This document shows positions 1 through 5,537 of a DNA stretch of 6,187 nt, piece by piece. Within the stretch, counting starts at the first letter, position 1; the number at the start of each line of letters is the position of its first letter. The translations under genes were made by a program, and so were the position numbers. The stretch is taken from contig DAHXMQ010000102.1 in the NCBI GenBank assembly GCA_027371625.1, positions 1 to 6,187 of the forward strand. Direction: 5' to 3'. A model generated the notes under the pieces. That model was not told the DNA's origin. It worked only from the letters and a program-made list of their open reading frames with translations, and did not search any database. This DNA is from Candidatus Methanoperedentaceae archaeon. Lineage in GTDB: Archaea > Halobacteriota > Methanosarcinia > Methanosarcinales > Methanoperedenaceae.

Positions 1-491
1 CTCATGCCCTGCTGCACCACTGCCCAGTCGCCTTTTTCTGTCAGGAAAAAACAGTGGTGGTACAACTGGTAGCCGTCCTGGATGCAGGAGTTGTCCACCT
101 TTGCAGACATCCTGCTTGAATATTTTAGCTTCTCAATCCTGTCTGAGGAGAGTGAAAAAATCTCGCCGCTTTTCTCGATCTCTTCAGGCGCTTTTCGCGA
201 CACTGCGCCCTTCCCTCCTGCGACTGCTATGCCGTGCTCCTCGGGCGATAGCGCCATCTTCAGCGCCCCGCACGTTGTTGTTGTGGTTCCAGAGGAGTGC
301 CAGTCAAACCCGAGCACGCAGGAGAGCGCCTGGAACCAGTAAGGGTCTGAGAGCCTTTTTAAGAATTCATCCTGACCGTATTCGTAGATGAGCGCCTCGC
401 TTATGCCGCCGGCTAATTTCACCATTCTCTTGAAAAGCCACGGCGGCGCTTTTCCGCTGTGGAGTGGAAGGCATACTGTGCCTGTACGCAT
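1..491 (-). CDS. DUF763 family protein, N-terminal part (runs off left edge)
   Basis: The reverse strand gives an uninterrupted frame from ATG at 491 to the window edge: 163 complete codons, with no stop and therefore cut at its C-terminal side. It begins MRTGTVCLPLHSGKAPPWLF, followed by RLSDPYWFQALSCVLGFDWH (about residues 46-65) and an SSGTTTTTCGAL segment (66-77), then AGGKGAVSRKAPEEI. I recognise this as the conserved start of the DUF763 family, found in many archaea and some bacteria; members are usually more than twice this long. The molecular function is not established and none is proposed. The start is well set: the family begins at this MRTGT motif and a TATA-like box lies about 25 nt upstream. 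There is no Shine-Dalgarno sequence before the ATG, which suggests a leaderless or nearly leaderless mRNA. It is transcribed divergently from the radical SAM gene. Confidence 0.88.
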   Translation of the reverse strand, partial: MRTGTVCLPLHSGKAPPWLFKRMVKLAGGISEALIYEYGQDEFLKRLSDPYWFQALSCVLGFDWHSSGTTTTTCGALKMALSPEEHGIAVAGGKGAVSRKAPEEIEKSGEIFSLSSDRIEKLKYSSRMSAKVDNSCIQDGYQLYHHCFFLTEKGDWAVVQQGM

Positions 492-510
492 GAAGGATAG
501 TTGGGGGCTG

Positions 511-521
511 CTATATTAAAG
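511..521 (-). promoter_or_regulatory. TATA-like box A for the DUF763 gene
   Basis: Read on the minus strand the sequence is CTTTAATATAG, centred about 25 nt before the ATG at 491. Archaeal transcription usually starts about 22-27 nt after box A, which would place the start at or next to the ATG. The absence of a ribosome binding site in the 20 nt before the ATG agrees with leaderless initiation. This is inferred from spacing and composition only. Confidence 0.5.
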
Positions 522-550
522 CTGATGAAAGCATGGCGAAAGTGTTCCGC

Positions 551-583
551 AAGTATTTATGTATTTGAAAAGTATCTTGGTGA
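551..583 (+). promoter_or_regulatory. Possible promoter and Shine-Dalgarno site of the radical SAM gene
   Basis: An AT-rich TATTTATG element at 554-561 is a possible box A. GGTGA at 579-583 lies six bases before the ATG at 590 and matches the end of 16S rRNA, so it supports that start over the second ATG at 596. The box A would put the transcript start around 580-586, which barely includes the Shine-Dalgarno site. Either the leader is very short or the true box A lies a little upstream. The Shine-Dalgarno call is firmer than the promoter call. Confidence 0.42.
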
Positions 584-589
584 AAGTAT

Positions 590-1570
590 ATGAAAATGAA
601 TGCAGATATCAAAGCCGAACTGATCTCCATTGGAGCAATCGACATAGACACCTCGCTGCTCGGCAGGATTACAATCCCCACAGCAGGACCCGGCGCTGGC
701 GGCAAGGCTTTTTTCTTCAGGTCGGGGAAGCGAAGGGTAAGGCTTGTCGTTGACCCGGGCTCGCCGCTGCGTGCTTTCAAAGACAATGGCGAGATTGTGA
801 TAATGAAAGGCGGGAAAGAACTTGTGCGGGGAGAACTCGAAGAAGAGCTCATCCACTGTCCCGGGCAGGCATACATAACCATGAGCGAGCGGTGCATCTA
901 TGACTGCAAGTTCTGTCCTGTGCCGAAACTAAAAGGCAAGGTGAAGACAAAGGAGGAACTGCTTGCGCTTGTGGAGGAGGCGCACAGGCTCGGGAGGATG
1001 AAGGGGATATCGATAACCTCAGGAGTTGAGAAGTCGCCTGAGAAAGAAGTGGAGAGGGCGGCAGAACTTGTCAGGGCTTTGCGGAAATATAATGTTCCGA
1101 TAGGCGTATCTGTATATCCCACAAAAGATTCCTCGCGCATCCTGAAAGAGGCGGGAGCGAGCGAGATCAAGTACAACGTCGAGACCATGGACCGTGAGAT
1201 TTACGACAAATACTGCAAGAAGCCGCCGCTTGATTTCACGCTTGAATGTCTGGAGGATGCCATAGAAATATTCGGGAAAAATCATGTATTCACGAACTTC
1301 ATAGTCGGACTTGGGGAGACGGACGAAACAGTTGAAAAATATTACGAAGAGCTTGCAAAGATGGGGGTAATCCCGGTAATAAGGGCTGTCGGAGTCCATC
1401 CCCTGCGCTTCGGGGAACTGGAGGCTGAGCGCCCCACGAAAGAGAGGTTGCTTGGGCTTGCGAAAATGGCAAGGAGGATTCTTGATAAATACGGGCTTGA
1501 TGCAAGGGTTTCGAAGACCGGGTGTTTGCCATGCACGGGGTGTGACCTGAACCCGCATATCGATTTATAA
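590..1570 (+). CDS. Biotin-synthase-like radical SAM protein with C-terminal cysteine cluster
   Basis: This 326-residue protein carries the radical SAM signature CxxxCxxC as CIYDCKFC (Cys102, Cys106, Cys109), which binds the [4Fe-4S] cluster that cleaves S-adenosylmethionine. The barrel that follows has biotin-synthase-like elements: GISITSG (about 139-145), IKYNVETMDREIYDKYCK (193-210) and FIVGLGETDE (237-246). About 100 residues precede the signature, an N-terminal extension with no motif I recognise. The last 15 residues, CLPCTGCDLNPHIDL, add Cys312, Cys315 and Cys318, spaced CxxCxxC, which could hold an auxiliary Fe-S cluster. The fold and chemistry class are clear but the substrate is not. 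It is not a normal BioB, because the N-terminal extension and the terminal cysteine motif are foreign to that enzyme. It is followed 14 bp later by the JAMM gene on the same strand, so the two are probably co-transcribed. Confidence 0.85.
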   Translation: MKMNADIKAELISIGAIDIDTSLLGRITIPTAGPGAGGKAFFFRSGKRRVRLVVDPGSPLRAFKDNGEIVIMKGGKELVRGELEEELIHCPGQAYITMSERCIYDCKFCPVPKLKGKVKTKEELLALVEEAHRLGRMKGISITSGVEKSPEKEVERAAELVRALRKYNVPIGVSVYPTKDSSRILKEAGASEIKYNVETMDREIYDKYCKKPPLDFTLECLEDAIEIFGKNHVFTNFIVGLGETDETVEKYYEELAKMGVIPVIRAVGVHPLRFGELEAERPTKERLLGLAKMARRILDKYGLDARVSKTGCLPCTGCDLNPHIDL

Positions 1571-1571
1571 A
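1564..1571 (+). promoter_or_regulatory. Possible internal TATA box before the JAMM gene
   Basis: TTTATAAA overlaps the stop codon of the radical SAM gene and is followed by an A-run. It is a good archaeal box A by sequence, but its centre is only about 18 nt before the JAMM ATG at 1585. That is closer than the usual 25 nt, so a transcript starting from it could miss the start codon. It may simply be the AT-rich junction of two co-transcribed genes. Confidence 0.22.
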
Positions 1572-1584
1572 AAAATCTCACACC

Positions 1585-1983
1585 ATGATTCAAGAACTCA
1601 AAATCTCACGCAAGGATATGGATTTGATTCAGGCTGAACTCGAAGCCAACAAACCCTACGAAGCCTGCGGCGTGCTTGTGGGAACCATAAACGGCAGCAC
1701 GGCGCTTGTGGAGAAAGCACTGCCTGTTGCAAATGCAAGGCGCACGAGGACGAGTTTTGAGCTTGAGCCGAAAGAATTTTATAACGCATGGAGCGAGGCT
1801 GAGAAGAATGGCAAGGAGATAGTTGGAGTATATCACACACACCCAGTTTCATCAGCCGTACCTTCGCTCTGGGACAGGGAAACCATGCAGAACGTCCTTG
1901 GGGTGTGGCTCATTGCAGGCGCTGATGGGATGAGGGCGTATGTGTGGGAGAACGGGGTCAAAGCTGTAAAAATAATGCTTTGA
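1585..1983 (+). CDS. JAMM/MPN+ domain metallopeptidase, probable desampylase-type
   Basis: The 132-residue protein is a single JAMM (MPN+) domain, the usual size for the stand-alone archaeal and bacterial forms. The whole zinc site is present: Glu26 in YEACGVLVG, His84 and His86 in YHTHP, and Ser94 and Asp97 in SLWD, fitting HxHx7SxxD exactly. Archaeal members such as Haloferax HvJAMM1 cut isopeptide bonds between ubiquitin-like SAMP proteins and their targets and can release SAMPs for sulfur-carrier use. That activity is inferred here from the family, and related proteins act on other peptides. The start at 1585 is supported because it places the EACGVLVG motif about 25 residues in, as in homologues. 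No Shine-Dalgarno site precedes it, so translation may depend on the upstream radical SAM gene. It has no signal peptide or membrane segment and should be cytoplasmic. Confidence 0.87.
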   Translation: MIQELKISRKDMDLIQAELEANKPYEACGVLVGTINGSTALVEKALPVANARRTRTSFELEPKEFYNAWSEAEKNGKEIVGVYHTHPVSSAVPSLWDRETMQNVLGVWLIAGADGMRAYVWENGVKAVKIML

Positions 1984-2001
1984 AAACATTAATGCCCCTC
2001 A

Positions 2002-2358
2002 CTACATCTCCTCAATCTTCATAATTCTCATCATTGGATAATCCAGCTCCTCATCATACGCCAGTTCCACCGCAGCTATAGTATTTTTATACAATATCTG
2101 CAAGCTCACGTGCAGCATGCGCCCCTCAAGCTCGCAGTATTTGAACCTTGGATTCTGCTTCTTCTCCACCATCTCCCTGTCAATCACCACGCTGATGCTT
2201 CTGACATAAGGCTGGAGAGCCACGCCTTCCTCTATCGCTCTTGCAAGGTCGTCTATCGTATCAACATTTATGGGGGTGCCCACAAACTGGTGGTACAGCG
2301 CACCGAGCTTGATGCCTGCCTCGAATACTGCATTATCTCGTTCACTTATATTCATCAT
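2002..2358 (-). CDS. mptD: Archaeal dihydroneopterin aldolase MptD (DUF381 family)
   Basis: This 118-residue protein matches the compact archaeal MptD family in length and in its conserved N-terminal block FEAGIKLGALYHQFVGTPI (residues 12-30), followed by LARAIEEGVALQPYV and a C-terminal AYDEELDYPMMRIMKI segment. The family converts 7,8-dihydroneopterin to 6-hydroxymethyl-7,8-dihydropterin and glycolaldehyde, a step towards tetrahydromethanopterin, and is unrelated in sequence to bacterial FolB. Glu13, His23, Tyr101 and Tyr107 are plausible active-site residues by position and conservation in my memory of the family, not by alignment. Two ATGs stand in tandem (2358 and 2355). The first has GAGGT at 2371-2367 with eight intervening bases and is preferred. 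It is the last gene of the minus-strand block, 66 bp after pssA. Its start lies in an inverted repeat, and a possible box A of its own suggests separate control. Confidence 0.83.
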   Translation of the reverse strand: MMNISERDNAVFEAGIKLGALYHQFVGTPINVDTIDDLARAIEEGVALQPYVRSISVVIDREMVEKKQNPRFKYCELEGRMLHVSLQILYKNTIAAVELAYDEELDYPMMRIMKIEEM

Positions 2359-2380
2359 AAAGCGATACCTCGCTTTATGA
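2355..2380 (-). repeat. Perfect inverted repeat covering the mptD ribosome binding site and start codon
   Basis: Two perfectly complementary 11-base arms (TCATAAAGCGA and TCGCTTTATGA, read on the minus strand) are separated by the four bases GGTA. The 3' arm contains the preferred mptD start codon. The Shine-Dalgarno sequence GAGGT (2371-2367) occupies the end of the 5' arm, the loop and the first base of the 3' arm. As RNA this would be a stable hairpin that pairs the start codon while leaving GGUA in the loop. As DNA it is a plausible operator just downstream of a TATA-like box. Confidence 0.85.
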
Positions 2381-2388
2381 GATATAGG
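2381..2388 (-). promoter_or_regulatory. mptD: TATA-like box A for mptD between two inverted repeats
   Basis: Minus-strand CCTATATC is centred about 26 nt before the ATG at 2358, the normal distance for an archaeal transcript starting at or next to the start codon. It fills the narrow gap between the two inverted repeats at 2386-2406 and 2355-2380. If it is used, the mptD mRNA would be leaderless and would lack the GAGGT site, which could then serve only the read-through transcript from pssA. Confidence 0.45.
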
Positions 2389-2406
2389 GTATGCGAAGCA
2401 TACCCT
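2386..2406 (-). repeat. Inverted repeat upstream of mptD
   Basis: The minus strand reads AGGGTATGC, TTC, GCATACCCT: two perfect 9-base arms around a three-base centre. It touches the TATA-like box on its downstream side. It could be a regulator's binding site, an RNA hairpin between pssA and mptD, or part of a dispersed repeat. The AUACC in its 3' arm is complementary to the GGUAU that includes part of the mptD Shine-Dalgarno sequence, so an alternative pairing is possible. Confidence 0.8.
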
Positions 2407-2415
2407 TGGTTTGAT

Positions 2416-2434
2416 AAAACTTTCTTAAAGTTTT
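2416..2434 (-). terminator. AT-rich hairpin over the pssA stop codon, possible weak terminator
   Basis: On the minus strand AAAACTTT, AAG, AAAGTTTT forms an inverted repeat with perfect 8-base arms, and the pssA stop codon lies at the end of the first arm and start of the loop. The stem is nearly all A-T pairs and the 3' arm ends in TTTT, so termination or an mRNA 3' end here is possible but would be weak. It may let part of the transcription pass into mptD. Confidence 0.35.
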
Positions 2435-3111
2435 CCATAAAACCTCCGCCCGATCGGGCTTAAGATATACCCGAAAATCAGGATAAGCAAGAGCAGGGCT
2501 GCAATTTTTACCACTTCAGTATAACCCAGAAAAAAAACAACTACATCAAAAAAAAGCAACAGGGTCATCGGTGTAAGGACAGCAGGATTTTTCAACTTGG
2601 GATAGGCTATCGTGCTTATCATCAGCAAGGATAGAATGACAAGAAGGATTGCAAATATACTATCAAAATACGGCACTGAATCCCTAATCTGGAGAAACAG
2701 TGCCACGGCAAAACCACCCGATGTTATTGGTATTCCATCAAACCCGTCTTTTTTCCCTGCTGCATTAAAGCGTGCAAGGCGAAGCGTTCCGCATACAAGG
2801 AAAAGACCGGAGAATACCCATGCAAAATATTCCATATTCCTGTTCAGGAAATAAAAAGCAAGAACGGCAGGCGCAAGCCCGAAAGAAACCACATCAGCCA
2901 GCGAGTCAAGATTTGCGCCAAGAATCCCATAGCCAGAATACCTTGCGACTGCGCCGTCTGCGCCGTCCGCTATCACAGCCATAAGAACAAGCACGAGTGC
3001 GCTATCAACTTCTCCACGCAAAGCGTTTATTACCGAGGCAAAACCGAGCAGGGCATTGACAATTGTAATGATATCAGCCGGCTTGATGAGTTTCAGGATA
3101 TTGTCTCCCAT
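2425..3111 (-). CDS. pssA: CDP-diacylglycerol (archaeol)-serine O-phosphatidyltransferase
   Basis: This 228-residue integral membrane protein has the complete CDP-alcohol phosphatidyltransferase motif DxxDGxxAR...GxxxDxxxD: Asp49, Asp52, Gly53, Ala56, Arg57, Gly65, Asp69 and Asp73, with the four aspartates placed to bind metal. RLARFN (111-116) is typical of the subclass II serine transferases, which separates it from glycerol-phosphate and inositol-phosphate enzymes. About six to seven hydrophobic segments follow one another to the C-terminus. It should transfer a CDP-activated lipid, in an archaeon CDP-archaeol, to L-serine, giving archaetidylserine at the membrane. The ATG at 3111 overlaps the psd stop by one base (TAATG) and has GGGAG five bases upstream, so the two are coupled. 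Its neighbour psd takes the product onward, and artA upstream suggests use in protein lipid anchoring as well as bulk lipid synthesis. Confidence 0.92.
   Translation of the reverse strand: MGDNILKLIKPADIITIVNALLGFASVINALRGEVDSALVLVLMAVIADGADGAVARYSGYGILGANLDSLADVVSFGLAPAVLAFYFLNRNMEYFAWVFSGLFLVCGTLRLARFNAAGKKDGFDGIPITSGGFAVALFLQIRDSVPYFDSIFAILLVILSLLMISTIAYPKLKNPAVLTPMTLLLFFDVVVFFLGYTEVVKIAALLLLILIFGYILSPIGRRFYGKL
2448..2459. repeat. 12-bp GC-rich perfect palindrome in the pssA 3' end
   Basis: GCCCGATCGGGC is a perfect palindrome lying within the codons for Ser-Pro-Ile-Gly-Arg near the pssA C-terminus. It has no loop, so it is more likely a protein-binding or restriction-type site, or chance, than an RNA hairpin. 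It stands 14 bp from the AT-rich inverted repeat and adds to the cluster of symmetrical elements here. Confidence 0.5.
2530..2555 (-). other. Two eight-base T tracts in the pssA coding strand
   Basis: The plus strand has A runs at 2530-2537 and 2548-2555, giving two T8 tracts 10 bp apart in the pssA transcript sense, coding for consecutive Phe pairs near residues 187-194. U tracts of this length are the core of archaeal intrinsic terminators, so partial premature termination is possible. They are also slippage-prone. Function is not shown. Confidence 0.4.
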
Positions 3112-3746
3112 TATTTCTCCCTTATCTTGCTTCTTTTCACTGCGATTACAGTCTCCCCTGCCCTCACTTTGTCATTCACAGCCACCACAAATTCATATAC
3201 GTCTGGAATTATCACGTCCACACGCGAGCCGAAGCGTATCATGCCTATGCGCTCTCCCCTTTCCACCTGCGTCCCGTCGCTGACATACGAGACAATGCGC
3301 CTCGTAAGAACGCCTGCTATCTGCGTTATCTCAAGAATTCCACTACCAAGATTTATCACGACATGATTTCTTTCATTTACATACGAATCCTTGTTAAACG
3401 CAGGTATGTAACCTCCAGGTTTATAATCTATATGTGTAACCGTACCAGCAAGAGGAGAGCGGTTCACATGGACATTGTGGATGTTCATGAAAATTGAGAT
3501 ACTCCTGTCCTGTATGGAGATTACCCTGCCGTCGGCTGGTGAGATGGCATCGTCCTCATCCCCCAGTGGAGTGCGCTTGGGGTCACGGAAGAATATGAAA
3601 AAAAAGAGGGTTAAAGCAAATCCGATGGCGAACAGAAAAAAGAACAGTATGGAGATAAGCCCCGGGAGCGTCTTTGAAAAATAACCTGTAACAGTGGTGA
3701 ATAATGCCATTCCTCCAATCCATGAAAACGAACCTTTAGCCAGCAT
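3111..3746 (-). CDS. psd: Phosphatidylserine (archaetidylserine) decarboxylase, pyruvoyl type
   Basis: This 211-residue protein belongs to the short archaeal/Gram-positive PSD-A type. The self-cleavage motif is RFGSRVDVIIP, with the break expected between Gly173 and Ser174 and Ser174 becoming the pyruvoyl group. The catalytic Asp72 (SPADGRV) and His94 (NIHNVHVNRSP) are present. Two hydrophobic stretches (about 10-22 and 28-53) anchor the beta chain in the membrane before FFRDPKRTP. It should decarboxylate archaetidylserine to archaetidylethanolamine. The start codon lies inside the last codons of artA (11-nt overlap) and GAGGT precedes it by ten bases (3761-3757). The protein ends one base into pssA. 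In Haloferax the equivalent enzyme, called PssD, is reported to be needed for archaeosortase-dependent processing, which fits its place here. The substrate being an archaeal ether lipid is inferred from the host. Confidence 0.93.
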   Translation of the reverse strand: MLAKGSFSWIGGMALFTTVTGYFSKTLPGLISILFFFLFAIGFALTLFFFIFFRDPKRTPLGDEDDAISPADGRVISIQDRSISIFMNIHNVHVNRSPLAGTVTHIDYKPGGYIPAFNKDSYVNERNHVVINLGSGILEITQIAGVLTRRIVSYVSDGTQVERGERIGMIRFGSRVDVIIPDVYEFVVAVNDKVRAGETVIAVKRSKIREK

Positions 3747-4551
3747 GCTTGAAAATACCTCTTACCAGATTCAAAATCCCGTCAATCATATCCAAGACCT
3801 CGGGAAGTATTTTCAATACAGCGTATGCGATTACGAATAATGCTATGAGAGAACCTACTTTTGCAATCAGCGTATGTGCAACATAAAAACTCGTATCGGG
3901 GTCGCCAAACCATGTCATTCCATAAGCATCGACCACAAAAACATTCCTTATCAGGTTCAAGCCGTATATCACTGGTACAGAGACAAGGAACGCCATGGCA
4001 AGCCTCTTAAACGGTGCCCTGACGCTTGCGATTATCCCTATGAACAGCGCAATGCTTTCAATCGCAGTGCATGCAAGGATTATTTCGACCCTGTAGCCGT
4101 TGACCGCAATAATGTTCCAGTCCGTTTTCGTTACCATAATCCCGAAAACCGAAGCAAGCCAAATCGTCTGGTTCACCACTGTTGAGATAAGCCACTCGTT
4201 CATCGAAGGGATTTCGGAAAAGACAAAATAGGAAAGTCCGCCTATGGCAGCCGCGGTGGATGCCATGGAGATAGATGTCATGGTGCTTACACCGTTGATG
4301 TTCCCGAGAAGGCTTTTGTCCTGTTTTATGAGGACAATACCGATAATTACGGAAAAAGCCGATGCAAGCACGGTTAAAAACACATTGGTATAATCCGCAA
4401 GCCCAAAATAATGCTGCCATTGCAGCGCCCAGTGGACTGAAAAAAATAGCCAGCCTGCGCCTGCTATCGTGAGTTTGAGCCTGTTCTCATGAGGGATAAT
4501 AGAGGCTATGACAAGCAACCCAAGCGCAAGCCAAATGATGTTTTCTATCAT
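3736..4551 (-). CDS. artA: Archaeosortase A
   Basis: This 271-residue protein with about eight membrane segments has the exosortase/archaeosortase active-site layout: Cys161 in ILACTAIES, Arg202 in GLNLIRNVFV and His226 in FYVAHTLIAKVGS. The Cys-to-Arg spacing is 41 residues, as I recall it for Haloferax ArtA. The Cys and Arg are firmly assigned and the third residue less so. ArtA acts at the membrane on surface proteins carrying a C-terminal PGF-CTERM signal (PGF motif, hydrophobic helix, basic tail), such as S-layer glycoproteins, removing the tail in a step tied to lipid attachment. The start at 4551 overlaps the upstream flavoprotein gene as ATGA and lacks a clear Shine-Dalgarno site, so it probably depends on translational coupling. 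psd and pssA follow directly. No PGF-CTERM substrate is seen in the window. Confidence 0.9.
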   Translation of the reverse strand: MIENIIWLALGLLVIASIIPHENRLKLTIAGAGWLFFSVHWALQWQHYFGLADYTNVFLTVLASAFSVIIGIVLIKQDKSLLGNINGVSTMTSISMASTAAAIGGLSYFVFSEIPSMNEWLISTVVNQTIWLASVFGIMVTKTDWNIIAVNGYRVEIILACTAIESIALFIGIIASVRAPFKRLAMAFLVSVPVIYGLNLIRNVFVVDAYGMTWFGDPDTSFYVAHTLIAKVGSLIALFVIAYAVLKILPEVLDMIDGILNLVRGIFKHAG

Positions 4552-5537
4552 ATAATTAACGATAAGTCTTTTATCTGAACCTTTTTTTCTTTTGTCAGAA
4601 TAGCCTCTACAAGCTTATTAAATTTCTCATTATCCCTGATTTCACGCACAAAGGCTTCCTTAATGATGTCGTTTGATAATAACATGGAAAGCTTTTTCAG
4701 TATTGAAAAATCAAATTCCTTTTTCCAGCTTTTTTCATAAATACCAAGGCTGTTTTCACCTGAAATAGCGCCAGATAAAACCTGTGCCGCCAGTTCACCT
4801 GAGCGCCTTGCATAGTATATTCCCTCGCCCTCGAACGGGGATACGAACCCAGCAGCATCCCCGGCGAGAAGAGCCCTTTTTGAAAAAGTTTTCCTGGCTG
4901 GCTCAAGCGGTATAAGTCCCTTTTCACCTGGAATATCAGGGTATCCCGTCGTTGATGAGGTTCCTTTCAGCACATGATTTTTCTTTGGTGCAACCCAGGA
5001 ATAACCGCATCCTTGCAATTCCATTTCAAAATAATCCTCTGGTTTTTGGTCTATTCTCTGCTGCACGCAGAAGGCATATTTTTTTGCACCTCCAAAGGAA
5101 GAGGAAAGCTCCGAAACACCTGATGCGATTACAACATAACCTGAGAGTATATGCTCTTTTTTTGTCCTGATATCGACAAAAGAATCCTTTTCATCTACCG
5201 ATAGCACAAGGTCTTTTTTTAACTCGCATCCTGCGCTTATAGCCTTGCCAAGATTATATGAATCGTAGGATTCCCGGTTTATGGAGTATTCAATCGCTCT
5301 CCTGTACGTTATTTCAGCCGTAATATCATGAAACGATATTCTGACACCTTTTAATTCCCTCTCTACAAAAACCTCGTTTATTCCGTATCTCCTTGCGTAC
5401 TGGGATGTGAGAATTCCTGCACATACCTTTTTTTTCTTGCAATCTATTATCAGGGTTTTATAACCAAAGGATGACAGTTTTTCTGCTGCAAAAGAGCCTG
5501 CAGGTCCTGCCCCTATAACTGCAACATCATATCTCAT
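4548..5537 (-). CDS. Geranylgeranyl-reductase-family FAD-dependent oxidoreductase, short form
   Basis: This 329-residue protein starts with an FAD-binding fold, DVAVIGAGPAGSFAAEKL (GxGxxG at residues 9-14). It has a Cys39-Ala-Gly motif where the family has its conserved cysteine, GYSWVAPK (178-185) in place of the family YxWxFP motif, and the second FAD motif LLAGDAAGFVSPFEGEGI (223-240). These mark the geranylgeranyl reductase family, whose archaeal members hydrogenate the isoprenoid chains of ether lipids. Archaeal lipid reductases are usually around 390-410 residues. This one seems to lose residues between the GYxW motif and the second FAD motif, where only about 38 residues intervene. The prenyl substrate is therefore inferred. 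It overlaps the upstream gene by 11 nt and artA by 4 nt, tying it to protein lipidation. GAGGT stands three bases before its ATG. The gene is noticeably lysine- and AT-rich compared with the left part of the window. Confidence 0.8.
   Translation of the reverse strand: MRYDVAVIGAGPAGSFAAEKLSSFGYKTLIIDCKKKKVCAGILTSQYARRYGINEVFVERELKGVRISFHDITAEITYRRAIEYSINRESYDSYNLGKAISAGCELKKDLVLSVDEKDSFVDIRTKKEHILSGYVVIASGVSELSSSFGGAKKYAFCVQQRIDQKPEDYFEMELQGCGYSWVAPKKNHVLKGTSSTTGYPDIPGEKGLIPLEPARKTFSKRALLAGDAAGFVSPFEGEGIYYARRSGELAAQVLSGAISGENSLGIYEKSWKKEFDFSILKKLSMLLSNDIIKEAFVREIRDNEKFNKLVEAILTKEKKVQIKDLSLII

Noticed and set aside
511..897. Open frame on the minus strand opposite the start of the radical SAM gene
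   Set aside because: It lies mostly antisense to a gene with a full radical SAM signature, has a low-complexity Ser/Pro-rich translation and shows no family motif.
1019..1558. 179-codon open frame on the minus strand inside the radical SAM gene
   Set aside because: It is antisense to the conserved barrel and has no recognisable domain or plausible start context. The sense frame explains the sequence.
1984..2001. Terminator between the convergent JAMM and mptD genes
   Set aside because: The 18-bp gap has no hairpin and no T tract on the plus strand. The only T-rich stretch on the minus strand (near 1970-1977) is short and lies in the JAMM gene.
2110..2463. 117-codon plus-strand frame opposite mptD and the pssA end
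   Set aside because: It runs through the inverted repeats and is antisense to the clearly conserved MptD. Its translation looks random.
2425..3111. Phosphatidylglycerophosphate or inositol-phosphate synthase
   Set aside because: The CDP-alcohol motif alone would allow it, but RLARFN and the direct overlap with a serine-lipid decarboxylase point to the serine enzyme.
4058..4420. 120-codon minus-strand frame within artA
   Set aside because: It is in another frame of the same strand as artA, rich in Cys, His and Arg with no motif, while artA carries the full catalytic layout.
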